Part shown: one piece after another, positions 11,687 to 22,047 of the stretch
How the letters are laid out: each line of letters opens with the position of its first letter
Position numbering within the stretch: position 1 is the first letter of the stretch
Source: Ephemerocybe angulata
Lineage: Eukaryota; Basidiomycota; Agaricomycetes; Agaricales; Psathyrellaceae
Assembly (NCBI GenBank): GCA_013368325.1
Contig: JAACJK010000219.1
Coordinates: forward strand, 992,001-1,056,000
Length of the DNA: 64,000 bases
Direction of reading: 5' to 3'
Made by a program: the position numbers and the translations under genes
The notes under the pieces: generated by a model
Seen by the model: only the letters and a program-made list of their open reading frames with translations
Databases searched by the model: none
Told to the model about the DNA's origin: nothing

Positions 11687-12153
11687 CCTGGGATTGAGTG
11701 TAGATGGTGGACTCGTAGAGAGAAGAGTAGACTGCGCTGGCAGCTGGAAGAATGTAGTGAGCTCAGCCGGACAGTGGTGAGGCTGGTTGAGCTGGAAGCA
11801 GTCCCCAGCGGATCGGTTTGGGCGTACCTGGCACGTGACTTCCATCAGTCCGGCAGAGGGCGCGCCGAGGATGGCATGTGTTTTTTGATGCGCCCCTATT
11901 TTCCTGAACTGTCCTTAACCCGAGCCACCACTGCGCAGTGAATTCAACTTGTTCGGAAAAAGGCGTAAGCGAACTGCGGGCAGTACTCAAGGATAGCTAT
12001 GATTCTTTTTCCACAGTTGAAACTAGAAAGTCGGTGGCAAGGGTAAAATCGCACTGCTTGTAAGCATGCTGCACACTGCCTTTCTGGTGCGCAGCTGTGG
12101 CGATGTCGCTTTAAAGCAACTTCCACAAACCAGCTTTCATATACATTCACAAC
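11687..12153. promoter_or_regulatory. Divergent promoter, acyltransferase / NACHT-ankyrin gene
   Basis: This 467-nt interval separates the two divergent start codons (11686 minus, 12154 plus) and so must hold both promoters and 5' leaders. It reads open in places but shows no protein motif. No clear TATA box or named operator was recognised. Confidence 0.5.
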
Positions 12154-15100
12154 ATGGCAGAAGCAATTGGCGTAGCGTCAGCAGTTGTTAGCCTACTCAC
12201 ACTGGCAGCGCAGGTCACCAAACTCAGCTACCTTTACGTCTCCGACTACCAGCACGCGTCTAAATCTCAGAAGTCGTACCTGCTCGAAATCTCGGCGCTT
12301 AGCGATGTCCTGCTTCAGGTGGAATCCATTCTGGACAACGAAGACCGAACTTTCGCCTCGACATTTGGTGCTCAGTTGACGACTCTGATCGATGACTGTC
12401 GCCCGATGCTAGAGAAACTCAGTGTCGAGCTCGAGAGTCGGGCGGTTATGGAAGGCCAAGCCCAGCGATTCTTCTCCGATATCGTATGGCCATTCAAGGA
12501 GAAGGAAGTCAAGCAACACATTGAGACTATCCATCGTTTCCGGAGTATGATCTCCAATGTCATCTCATTGCATACCCAGTAAGCACTTTTCCGTGCTTTC
12601 TCGACGTTTGCTGACTAGAACAGCTCCATTTCCATTGACACACAACAGAAGATCAACGATCTGCGACAGGGTAAGCGTCCAGGAAACATCCCTCTCCCTT
12701 CGGATGGACCGCTTACTATTGAGAAGAGCAAGAGAAGCGCCAAGTTGTCGAGTGGTTGGCGTTGCCTGACGCTCATAACAGCCAGGTATCTGCAATGCTG
12801 GAGGAGGAACCATGTCCGGAAACGATGGAATGGTTCTTCCAGACCCCGGAATACTTTGCATGGCAAGAGTCACCGAAGTCGCTGCTATGGTGTCACGGAA
12901 AACGTACGTACAGGAGTTTCCCCAGGATGTGGCACCACACTGACGAACACTGCAGCAGGAGTCGGGAAATCGATGCTCTCGTGGGTCATGGCACTGGTTA
13001 ATCATCTCCTAAAACTGACAACAACCTTCAGGGCCGCGACAATACATCAACTCACGCCCAGAGCAACCGTTTTGTACCACATCTGCAGCTTTTCCGGACG
13101 CTCACAACAATCAACTGTTACGGTCCTCAAGCTCCTCATCCAACAAGTCCTTTCTAAAGCAACCGACAGTCAAGTCTCAATCCTCCTGAAGCACCGTGAA
13201 AAGTCGTCTGCGTCACCTAAAGCTGCTTCTCTGTTGTCTGCTCTACTCGAAACCTGCCCCTCGAACGATGCATTCCTCATCCTAGATGCTTTGGATGAAT
13301 TTGATGACAGACGTACCTTGTTTCCAATTCTCAAACAATTGGTCCACGGTGGATGGCGGGTGATGGTGACGAGCCGCCAGCTTCCGGATATTGAGGACGC
13401 CCTTCGTAGTTATCCTCAGGTGGAAGTCACGGCGACGAAGGAAGACCTGGAGCTCTATGTGTCACGCAGGCTTGAAGAGAGTGACTTCGAGTCTATTTCC
13501 AACAACCTGTCGATAATCAGCTCTATCGTCGACAAGGCAGGAGGAATGTAAGCGACGAGCAACTTGAGTAGTCTCGGATTGCACTGACCTAACCCATAGC
13601 TTTCTTTTGGCTCGTCTAATCATGGACCGCCTTCTCGAATTGACCACCATTAAAGCAATGCGGCTTTTTCTCGCGAACATGCCCTCAACCGTACACGACG
13701 GGTACACCTCCAGTCTCGAGCGGATCCTTGCGCTACCTCCCACCCGCTCAGCCCTCGCTTTGAGGATGATTGGATGGATAGCTCGTGCCGAACGACGACT
13801 GCGGATCTCAGAGGCCCTGCACGCACTTGCCTACGAAGCGGACACCGACGACATTGACGAGGATAATATCCCATCATCCAGACTGGTTCTCCAAGCTTGC
13901 GTCGGCCTTGTTTATCTCGAGAAGGAAACCTCAACGCTCAAACTTATCCACGAAACCGCATACCAATTCTTCCGTGACGTGCCCCAGCTACGGAACATCG
14001 AAACCGACATCGCCACGACATCCATCGGATATCTCTCCCTTCCGACCCTGTCCTCACCCTGCACCGACATCGCCACCCTCCTCCAGCGACACGCCTCCAA
14101 ACCCTTCCTCGCCTACGCCGCCCGGTTCTGGGGCATCCACGGACGACGCGTCGAAGGCCAGATTCTCCCTGAGATACGTTTGTTCCTCGCCGACCCTCGC
14201 CGAATCTCCTCCTCCTTTCAAGTCCTCCAGAGCGGCGAGTGGAGAGGCTCCGAGCTCGCAGCAGCTGTTTTCCAGTCGCTTCCTTCAGGCCAACAGTCTC
14301 TTCACATCGCTGCGTACTGGGGCCTCGACGCGACCATCTCGGCTTTGCTCTCGGCTGGGGAAAATCCTTGGGTTCAAGACGGTGACGAGTGGACTCCTCT
14401 CCACTGGGCGGTTTCCAACGGGCACCACACATCCGTCAATATCCTCTTGAAGTTCGGTGTAAACGTCGATGCGGTGGACTCTAAAGGGTGGACCCCGCTG
14501 TTCTGGGCGGCGTTCCGTGGCCACCCAGACATTGCAGCGACGCTTCTCGAGAACGGATGCAACCACCGCGTTCGGGACATCAATGGTTGGACGAGTTTAC
14601 ACTGGGCGATTACGAGGCGGCAAGTCGACATCATCAAGATGCTGCTGGAACACCACCGCCAGTTCGTGAACAGGATATCGTTCATCAAGATCCCTGTGAA
14701 GACTCTGACGGTGGCACGCGCCAAGGACATCATATCTATGAGGGACGGCCATGAGCGGAGGCGGCGCGGCGCTACTGAAGTTCCTCTCGAGCTCGCAGCC
14801 GAAACGGAGGACGCGGACATATTCGAGCTGCTCCTTAGCGACTTCGATCAGAATGACTCAGAGGCTGAGCTATCGAAGCTAAAGGAGGAGACCCTGAACA
14901 AATGGTGGCCTTCTCGTGGGTTTGACCCCCCATCAGCGAATATATGGCGTGCACTCACTAAAGGCGAGTATCATTTCGGACAGCAACACTATCTGGATAG
15001 ACCACCTGAGGGAGGAAGCAAATGGAAGTCGTCAATGCTCCATGTGGCCATCAAGGACAACAAGCTACATGTCGCTGAAATGCTACTGGAGCTAGGCGCC

Positions 15101-16978
15101 GACCCCACGTTGGCGATAGGACACGATCGTCGCAGGACTGCCCTCCACGTCGCTACGTTCCGAAAGGACACTCGCTTCGTCGAACTCATCCTCAAAGCCA
15201 ATCCGGAGACGGTGTTATTGAAGGACAAGAACAATCGAACAGCTCTCATGCAAGCTGTGATGAATGGATTCCTGCCTGTAGCGATTGTTCTACTGAATCA
15301 TGGATCAGAGGTTAATCTGCAAGATGGGGGCGGCAACACACCGTTAATTCTTGCAGCCGGTTTGAGGTCATCCTCGGAGTCACTTGAATTCGTCAAAGAA
15401 CTCCTCCGCCGCGGTGCTGATCCATCTGTCCAAAACAACAAAGGGGGGATGGTTCTGCATTACGCCCCAACGGTTGTAATCGAGAACCTCTTATCAGCAG
15501 GAATGCCTGCCAACATAGCCGACAAGGAGGGAAGAACTCCTCTCGATTTTTTCATCGCAAACCGAGGCGTCTCGACTGACGAGGAGACTGAGCCCGTGCA
15601 CGATCGCGTCCTTCTCTCTCTTCTCCAGCAATGCGACCCTTCCCCGAAGCACTCCCTCTCTGCCCTCGGGCAACGCAACTGGAATGCATTCCGCCTTCTT
15701 CTGGCTCACGGCATCGAGCCGAGTTCCGACGATCTGAGGCTACCCGGACATAGTTTCGCGAGGTCAGCCTTTGAAAACGAGCAGTTGGATATCTTCCGCT
15801 ATCTTGTGGAGAGGGGGGCGGTGTTCGAGGCGACCACGACATATTCAAGCGTCATCCACGATCTCTTCCAGGAACAATACTGGCCCACCAAGGAACTGAA
15901 GGAGGTTGAAAGGTTGGAGGCAAGTCTTGAGGCGTTACGGACATTCCAACCTGCTCTTTTCAGCCAGGAGCTTATGACATCTGTGCTGCACCGAGTGATC
16001 AAGGTGTCAGAGTCCGAGGCCCACTTTCGTTTGCTCCTGAAGTACGGGGCAAGTATCTTTGCTGTCGATACATGGACAGCCAGTGAAGCCTATACGTACA
16101 AACGCACGGGCTTGGATGCATTCGTACATTCGGCCCTTAACGGTCATTGGAAGGACCTTTCCTTCCTTGTCTCCCTTCTCCCATCATTCCCGCCTCCCTC
16201 AGACCACTGGATATTGCAGGCCGCCCTGGACGAGGACATATCGTCTGACAACAAAATACGACGACTACTGGGAGCCATGCACCGCGCTGGGGAATTCGAC
16301 CGCACGGTAATGGAGGAAATGTCGTATGGTAAGAGGAAGGACTCAACGCCTATACAACTAGCAGCTCGGAGAGGCGACCTACGCGGCTTAAAGGTGCTCC
16401 TCGATGTCACCGGGTCCACCGACATGGACGCCGCCGACGGCTGGGGTTGGACACTCCTCCACTGGGCTGTCCACCTCGGTCATCAAGCCGTCTTTGACTT
16501 CCTCATCGAACGCGGAGCCGACGTCTCCGCGAGGGCTGTGAAATGGTCCACGGAATATCCTCGACCCTCTGGCATTGGGGAAGGTGTCGAATGGGGTGGG
16601 CAGCCACTGCACCTGGCGGCGATGTTTGGCCAGAAGGAGATGGCGAGGACACTTCTGCTATGGGGAGCCGACGCCAATGCCTTGGTTGAGGAGCTTCCGT
16701 CGTACGGTCAAGTTGCCTTTGGGCCCTCTGCGCTGCACATCGCCCTATATACCGGCAAGTTCTATGGTGGGAGTGGAACACTGAACAAGGATCGGCTCGA
16801 GGTTGCGCGGATCTTGGTGGAGGCGGGGGCGTCCGTTAGAGGAGTTGCTGACCACTTGGGCCTTGACGACATTGTGCAATTCGAGGGGTATGAAGACCTC
16901 TGGGATAGTGTGAGGGTGGGAATCACACCTCAAGGCCGGTTGACTGAGATTGCCGCAGAAGTAGAGTCACAAAGCTAA
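12154..16978 (+). CDS. NACHT-ankyrin NLR-like protein
   Basis: A cytosolic STAND ATPase of the fungal NOD-like type; family members act in self/non-self recognition and may sense foreign cells. Five exons (12154-12578, 12624-12670, 12724-12903, 12956-13547, 13600-16978) join in frame to 1540 residues. Residues 1-140 form a helical domain starting A-E-A-I-G-V-A-S-A-V-V-S-L-L, like the HeLo-like/SesA-type N-termini of fungal STAND proteins. The NACHT core has Walker A G-K-P-G-V-G-K-S (about 215-222), split by an intron after the first K, and Walker B F-L-I-L-D-A-L-D-E-F (about 322-331). A winged-helix-like segment (R-R-L-R-I-S-E-A-L) follows near 470. Ankyrin repeats run from about 648 to 860, 900 to 1080 and 1330 to 1500, many with T-P-L-H-W-A or L-H-L-A-A. 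No partner effector gene lies beside it. The ligand is unknown. Confidence 0.92.
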
Positions 16979-17134
16979 TTCTGGAGAAGTCGAAGTTGTA
17001 TGCACGAGAAAACTCTCCCGGTCCATGCCAAGTCCATGCACTCCAGTCTATCAATACGATTTATTGTACGTACAGCGAAAGGAAGTAGCAGCAAAACAAC
17101 ACGCGAATGCTGATAACCTGCAATCTCGCCTACT

Positions 17135-18805
17135 TTACTCATCGTCCTTCTCGATCCGGAAACCCACCCTCTCCACATTAATCCATTCCCGCAGCAGCTT
17201 CAGAGTTGCTGACCTGTAATAGACCTTCTTTATCCCCCTGTCTCTCTCTGCAATGCGCAACCTGATCCATTTTAGGCCGTCATAAGGGGCTTTCAACACG
17301 ATCTTCCCCTTCTGTTTTCCGTGCTTCTGGCGACTTTTGACCCAGAGGAGGAGTGAATCAAGGTGGAAATTGTCGTCGAAGTCATACACTTCCAGAAATT
17401 GGAGGGAAGGTGCAACGTTCGCTTTTCCAGTGGCCAGTCCAGCTTGCGCCATCTCCAAAAATCGCGGAGCGTCGAAACTACCATACACGCTGAGACGTGT
17501 CACGGTGGGAAGGAAGTTGAGAAGCCGCCAAAGGTCCATCGATGCTAGTGTTCGGCCCAAACGCAGAGACTCGAGTTTCGGAGAGGCTGCTGAAAACATT
17601 CCGGCCGCCTCAAGTATGGACGAGTACGGGTACTTGACTTTATTGAAATAATCCCTCTCAATGTCGAGTTTGAGCTTGAGCAGTCCGGGAAAGCGAAGAT
17701 ACCCAATGTGCTTCGCCTCGGTGTAGGCGTTGACGATTCTTAGGTTTAGATACTTGACTTTCGGGAGGACAAGGTGACCCTCTCGAGATAGCGCTGTGAC
17801 TTCGAGCTGGTCGTCCGTATTTTTTGTCCAATCGTGTGTCCGGGGGCCAAGGCGAAGCGATAGATCTTCAACGTTGGTACAGTGCTGCAGTGCCGTCAAG
17901 AATTGAGGCCCTCCCCAGGTGTAGCTGAATGAGAAGGTGGTGAGTTTCTTGAGGATGTCAACTGGAATGTTTACGCAGTTTCGCTGCTGCTGATTCCGCA
18001 CTAGCTTCAGATCAGGGAGGCGAAGGGTCAAGGAGGTGAGATTATTGGGGAGGATGGCGAAGACCGGCTGCATAGCGTCGAGAGAGTGAAACCATTCCGG
18101 GTCGTCCGACTCTTCCCCGCTGAAGCCAACGGAGAGCGTCCGCATAGAGTCCCACCAATGCTGAGGGGCCGTTGCTTCACCAGTGGTGGACTTGATGAAA
18201 TGTACGAGGTTTTTGAAGCACGTTGGGGAGAAATTGGCGAACGAGATCTGGGAAAACGGTGACCCTTCTTTCAGCAGTCTGGCGACCACCGGATTTGAAC
18301 AGAGGCTCCCCGCTTCACCCGATTGGTGGCATTCGCAGTGCACTCTCGTCGCGACCTCAAGCTCGAGCAATCTCGGGAAGCTCTTTGACATGCGGTAAAA
18401 GTGCACGAGCTTGTCACACCGTTCTTCCGTGAGCTTGGGAATGTTTGCTGTCTGTTGATATACCCATAGCGATCCTGAGCCAAAGACTACATCGCGCCAT
18501 CGCTTGCAGACCAGACCAATCTGGATTAGGCCTTTCATGTCTCGTACATCGGGCCGCCAGTCCTTCCCCGTCGAAGCTATTTCGAATATCATGGTCAAGA
18601 TCTCCGTAGGCATCCTTCGCATAGGTGCAGATACGCATTCGTGTCGGCGCAACTGGTCTTCGAGTTCCACGAGTTCATCCCGAAGCTCTGCTATTCTCTT
18701 GGTTATGACTTCGGACCTGTGGCGGATGATTGAGAGGTCGAGATTGTTTGGAGGGGCGTTGTTGTATAGCAGCTCTGATAGAGGGGTAGCCTCCTCTTTA
18801 GTCAT
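17135..18805 (-). CDS. F-box-like protein
   Basis: An intronless frame of 556 residues. Residues about 15-55 form a helical, charged segment (E-V-I-T-K-R-I-A-E-L-R-D-E-L-V-E-L-E), typical of the coiled coil before the F-box in mushroom F-box proteins. The F-box-like motif follows at about 62-115: R-M-P-T-E-I-L-T-M-I-F-E-I, then I-G-L-V-C-K-R-W-R-D-V-V and G-S-L-W. The rest has irregular leucine-rich spacing (L-T-S-L-T-L-R-L-P-D-L) but no named repeat. Such proteins usually bring targets to an SCF ubiquitin ligase through Skp1. The target cannot be told from sequence. Agaricomycetes carry very large, fast-evolving families of these genes, so this may be lineage-specific. It converges on the NACHT-ankyrin gene with 156 nt between stop codons. 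Confidence 0.85.
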   Translation of the reverse strand: MTKEEATPLSELLYNNAPPNNLDLSIIRHRSEVITKRIAELRDELVELEDQLRRHECVSAPMRRMPTEILTMIFEIASTGKDWRPDVRDMKGLIQIGLVCKRWRDVVFGSGSLWVYQQTANIPKLTEERCDKLVHFYRMSKSFPRLLELEVATRVHCECHQSGEAGSLCSNPVVARLLKEGSPFSQISFANFSPTCFKNLVHFIKSTTGEATAPQHWWDSMRTLSVGFSGEESDDPEWFHSLDAMQPVFAILPNNLTSLTLRLPDLKLVRNQQQRNCVNIPVDILKKLTTFSFSYTWGGPQFLTALQHCTNVEDLSLRLGPRTHDWTKNTDDQLEVTALSREGHLVLPKVKYLNLRIVNAYTEAKHIGYLRFPGLLKLKLDIERDYFNKVKYPYSSILEAAGMFSAASPKLESLRLGRTLASMDLWRLLNFLPTVTRLSVYGSFDAPRFLEMAQAGLATGKANVAPSLQFLEVYDFDDNFHLDSLLLWVKSRQKHGKQKGKIVLKAPYDGLKWIRLRIAERDRGIKKVYYRSATLKLLREWINVERVGFRIEKDDE

Positions 18806-19680
18806 ACTTTAGGAAGCTGGGCGAAGAGAGCAGGCAAGAAATTTAGTTCGCGGCCGTGGTTGTGGTTGTGGTGGAAGCAAGAGATTCAACGGCGGTTGAG
18901 ATTCTCGTTATGGTAGCTTATATTCCCACGACATGCATTCTCGATTGTCCGGCCGGCCCGGGACACTGCGCAGTGTTGGCCTTTTCTTTTGGCTTCACTC
19001 TCACTCCTGCTTGAGTGGGCTTTCTCTCCGGGAAGCAGCGAGGAATTTGAAGTTCTCGTTATGAGGAGAAGCCAAGGAGCTCCTCGTTTTCCATGATGCT
19101 CGAGCAGGTTGCGCCTCGGTCAACGTCAACGGTGCAAATATGTCCGCATATTTCGAGACCACTCGTCTTCAGTATGATGTCGGTCAGAGTCATAGTGCCG
19201 TCGTCTCCACGAAAATCGATGACAATACCCTGAAGAAAACCATGAACCTTTCACAGTTTCCTACACCTTTCGAAATCCAGCTACTGGTATGCATAGCACC
19301 AGAGGACCGAGATGGGATATCCACTGTCCAGACCAACAGAACAGGCGACCTTGAATCTGAATCTGAAGATGGTCAGTGGGGCAGGGAATGCCTCATGCTT
19401 GACTGGTATTTCCGCCTAACGACGCTGCACACATCAACCACACAAGTAGTGCTCACAAACAGGATTTTCGGGCCGGATTTTCGCTGAGAACCTCTTCCCA
19501 TTGGGATGTCCAGATTGCGAACATGTTCAGGGCTTCGTACTTCAGCTGGCGCCCCCTCGATGACTGAACAGCCTAGTTCCTTATTGGGTTTCCAAAGGTT
19601 ATCGGTTCGAACAAACCACGGCGTTTCCAACGATGATCTAAAAGAGTGGATTGACCGTTCTATGCACTGGTATTCTATCT
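18806..19680. other. Gene-poor stretch upstream of the F-box gene
   Basis: 875 nt that must contain the F-box promoter and the 3' region of the complex I subunit gene. A plus-strand frame of 115 codons (19140-19487) and a second in the same frame after one TGA (from 19506) are open. They lack any recognised motif and the second runs into the antisense of the complex I gene, so no gene is called. Confidence 0.5.
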
Positions 19681-20364
19681 TCACCGGTATAGCGTCATGG
19701 GCCAGTAGCTGTAGGGCGTATGGGGTGCGTTCTCGGCGACAGCAGGGTGCCACTTGGCGTGGGGAATGGGGATGGCGGGGGGAAGGCGCGCCTCGGTATA
19801 GACCTTGTTCTCTTTGGTGATGGTGGCAATGGCAGCGGCGAGGTCGACCTCCTTCGTCTCAGCAGGAACATCGGCCTTCTCAGCTCCTTCAGCCGGTGCA
19901 GAGACACTAGTGAAATGTGAGCAGGGGATGGGAAGGAACTGGATTGGGAGCTTACGCCTTAGCTCTCGAGTGTTCGATGAGGAGGCTGGAGAGTTCTGAC
20001 TGGCTGACGACGGAGAGTTGGGGGTACACCCGGCGAACGTCACGTTTCCAGTATGGGTTTTGCGCAGGGTCCGAGGCTAGGATTCCGGATTCAATTCGTG
20101 GAGTTCCTTGGGCACTTTGGGCACGCACCTTTGGTAGCCGGCGTCGAGTACTTCTCGGGGCGCGAGGCAGGGGGAGGGTATCTATGCTCAGTTGCCAATG
20201 GCAAACCCGTCGAAATCTCGGGGTTCACGACGACCGCATCCCCTACGAAAGAGCCTCAGCCAGTCGATCTTAACGTTCCATTCGATTTACGCACTGAACT
20301 TCTTCCAAAAGCCCTTGGAAGTGAGATGGTAGAGCGTCGAGTCTGCGGCTTTCTTGGTGGCCAT
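19681..20364 (-). CDS. Complex I 21.3 kDa-type accessory subunit (NUZM-like)
   Basis: A fungal accessory subunit of mitochondrial NADH:ubiquinone oxidoreductase. Four exons (20364-20295, 20242-20129, 20076-19956, 19906-19681) join in frame to 176 residues. The order of features matches the 21.3 kDa subunit as I recall it from Neurospora. A short helix (H-L-T-S-K-G-F-W-K-K-F) leads to N-P-E-I-S-T-G-L-P-L, then Y-P-P-P-A-S-R-P-E-K-Y. The hallmark N-P-Y-W-K-R-D-V-R-R-V-Y-P-Q-L-S-V-V follows, and a variable tail ends in Y-S-Y-W-P-M. Introns are 46-53 nt. No long transmembrane helix is evident, fitting a peripheral subunit. The ATG at 20364 gives the expected short N-terminus. The match rests on memory of the family signature, not on an alignment. 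It is divergent from the UPF0643 gene. Confidence 0.82.
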
Positions 20365-20825
20365 GGACGCAAACGGGTGTTGGGAATTTGGTTTGGAGAG
20401 ACGGCTAAGCCAATTGGCTGGCCTGATCTGCTTAGTCATCGTATATTTATGACGGTATCTGAGCTCCGGCTGACAGGCCCATCTTTTCTTGTCCTCGACG
20501 ACCATGGCTTTTTGTCGCGAATCGCTTAAGAACCCCGGGCTTCAGGTAATACAGGTATTGACCACCATGGCTTCAGATGGTGCCATCCACCTGGCGCCAG
20601 AACTTGGCGCTCTCTTCGGGTAATCAAGATCGCGCAATAGAGTCATGTCGCCATTGAATAGGGCGGCTTGCACAATTAGGCGTTAACCTTGAGCCTTCGG
20701 GTTACGATCACCCCTTATAAGGATGGAGCTAGCTTGGTTGTGCAATTTTCATTGCTTCGCTTTGACTCACGCGTATACCTTCGACGAACTCGACTCTCTC
20801 AGCTGGCAACTTGGTTTGAGACAAC
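20365..20825. promoter_or_regulatory. Divergent promoter with CArG/TATA-like palindrome
   Basis: 461 nt between the start codons of the complex I subunit gene (20364, minus) and the UPF0643 gene (20826, plus). It contains the perfect 10-bp palindrome CCTTATAAGG at 20713-20722. This fits the CArG consensus of SRF-like MADS factors and also contains TATAA. It lies about 110 nt before the plus-strand ATG. Which reading, if either, is functional cannot be told by eye. Confidence 0.45.
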
Positions 20826-21671
20826 ATGACTGCTACCTTTACCCACCCGCCGCACCCGTCCAGCTTGAAGGCGAAAGACACGCAGACGATGCCGTCTGAC
20901 CCCACACCAGAGGCTTCTGCGGAGCGCGACCCCCACACGATCCCCTCATTCGAGCTTAAGGAGCACAAAGTACCCGTTCTCTACCTACCACCCTTGCTCT
21001 CATCCCTCCCAGAACGGATACCTCCCCACAACCTCCCAAAGGAATACCCCCCACTGGTCACCGAGACACGACTACCTGATATTGACCCTGCCTCGCTTTC
21101 ATTGCATAAGGCGCTGCACCACTTCAAGCCAGTGACCCCCGACTACGCGGAGGCTCCGTATGGCGAGGCGTTCAACTGGGCAGAGCTAGAGTTGCCCGAG
21201 GACGAGGAGAGGGAATGGTACTGCGTTGCATTTAAAAGTCAGAGAAAGGCAGGAAGCAACGGAGATGGTGAGTTTATCCAGTGCGCTGCCTCCTTCCACC
21301 CCGTACTCATTCTTGGTCAGCATTATACGAGGCAGACAAACACGCTCATGAAGAGGCAGTTCACAACGGTGGAGTAGGCCCCTCGTCATCCCTCATCATC
21401 ATCGACCTAGACTAACCGACATTCCCTCTAGCTCATCTTGTACTGGTACGGCATACCCAACCCCCAGACGGGCATGAACCTCGCGACCTGCATCTGGCAA
21501 AGCCGTAAGCACGCAGTGGCCGCCAACTCCCGCCCGCACCACATAAAAGCAATGCGCCTCGCAGCGCAGTCTTACGAAGTCTACGAGCTCGGTCGGTACG
21601 TCCTGCGGAAGTCGAAAGGAGAGAAGCACGTTGCGATAGAACCGTACGATGGGGGAGAAGTCGGATGGTAA
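20826..21671 (+). CDS. UPF0643 family protein
   Basis: A conserved fungal protein of unknown function. Three exons (20826-21267, 21321-21373, 21432-21671) join in frame to 244 residues. The N-terminal 50 residues are polar and probably disordered. The family core follows: V-P-V-L-Y-L-P-P-L-L-S-S-L-P near residue 50, F-N-W-A-E-L-E-L-P near 118, and E-W-Y-C-V-A-F near 133. The C-terminal block has L-I-L-Y-W-Y-G-I-P-N-P, G-M-N-L-A-T-C-I-W-Q-S-R-K-H-A, and ends in E-P-Y-D-G-G-E-V-G-W. I recall this block from UPF0643 proteins of yeasts and filamentous fungi. It holds many conserved aromatic, Cys and His residues but no catalytic motif I can name. No signal peptide or membrane helix is seen, so it is probably cytosolic. 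Confidence 0.85.
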
Positions 21672-22047
21672 CACTTGAAACCGGCCTAGTACGCAAGCTG
21701 GCATGCGTCCAACATCGTCTGGTATCCCGGTGGTATCTGCGCTTTCGACACGCTTTATATTTATCTGCTATCCCTATCGCTGACTCGACTATCTCCACCC
21801 ACATACCATACACCACTGTAATGAGACCTTCCACCGATACCTTTCTCTGGGAGGTTTGGTACAATTACATAGAACTAGAAGACGACCTTTCGCATAGACC
21901 TAAGACGCGAGGCTTGCTAGTAATACATACTCCTTTCCGACCACGATTCGATACTATCATCAGAACCTTGACTTGCTCGACTATCTGGTCGACCGCCATC
22001 CTTCTCCGAGCCGCGCTGCTCCGAGAACTGGGCACGCTTGATCTGAA
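21672..22047. other. Short interval between convergent genes
   Basis: 376 nt between the stop codons of the UPF0643 gene (plus) and the disordered protein gene (minus). It presumably holds both 3' untranslated regions. Nothing else is recognised. Confidence 0.5.

Noticed and set aside
12974..13030. A possible 47-nt intron just after the P-loop of the NACHT gene (gtcatg ... ttcag)
   Set aside because: Removing it shifts the frame and soon gives a stop, whereas reading through keeps the frame to the next exon.
13944..14432. 162-codon antisense frame within the NACHT-ankyrin gene
   Set aside because: Arg-rich composition expected from the reverse of GC-rich codons; a shadow of the real gene.
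19140..19680. Plus-strand frame of 115 codons and a second in-frame segment after one TGA, upstream of the complex I gene's stop
   Set aside because: No splice pair was found that removes the TGA in phase, no family motif is visible, and the second part overlaps the well-supported antisense complex I gene.
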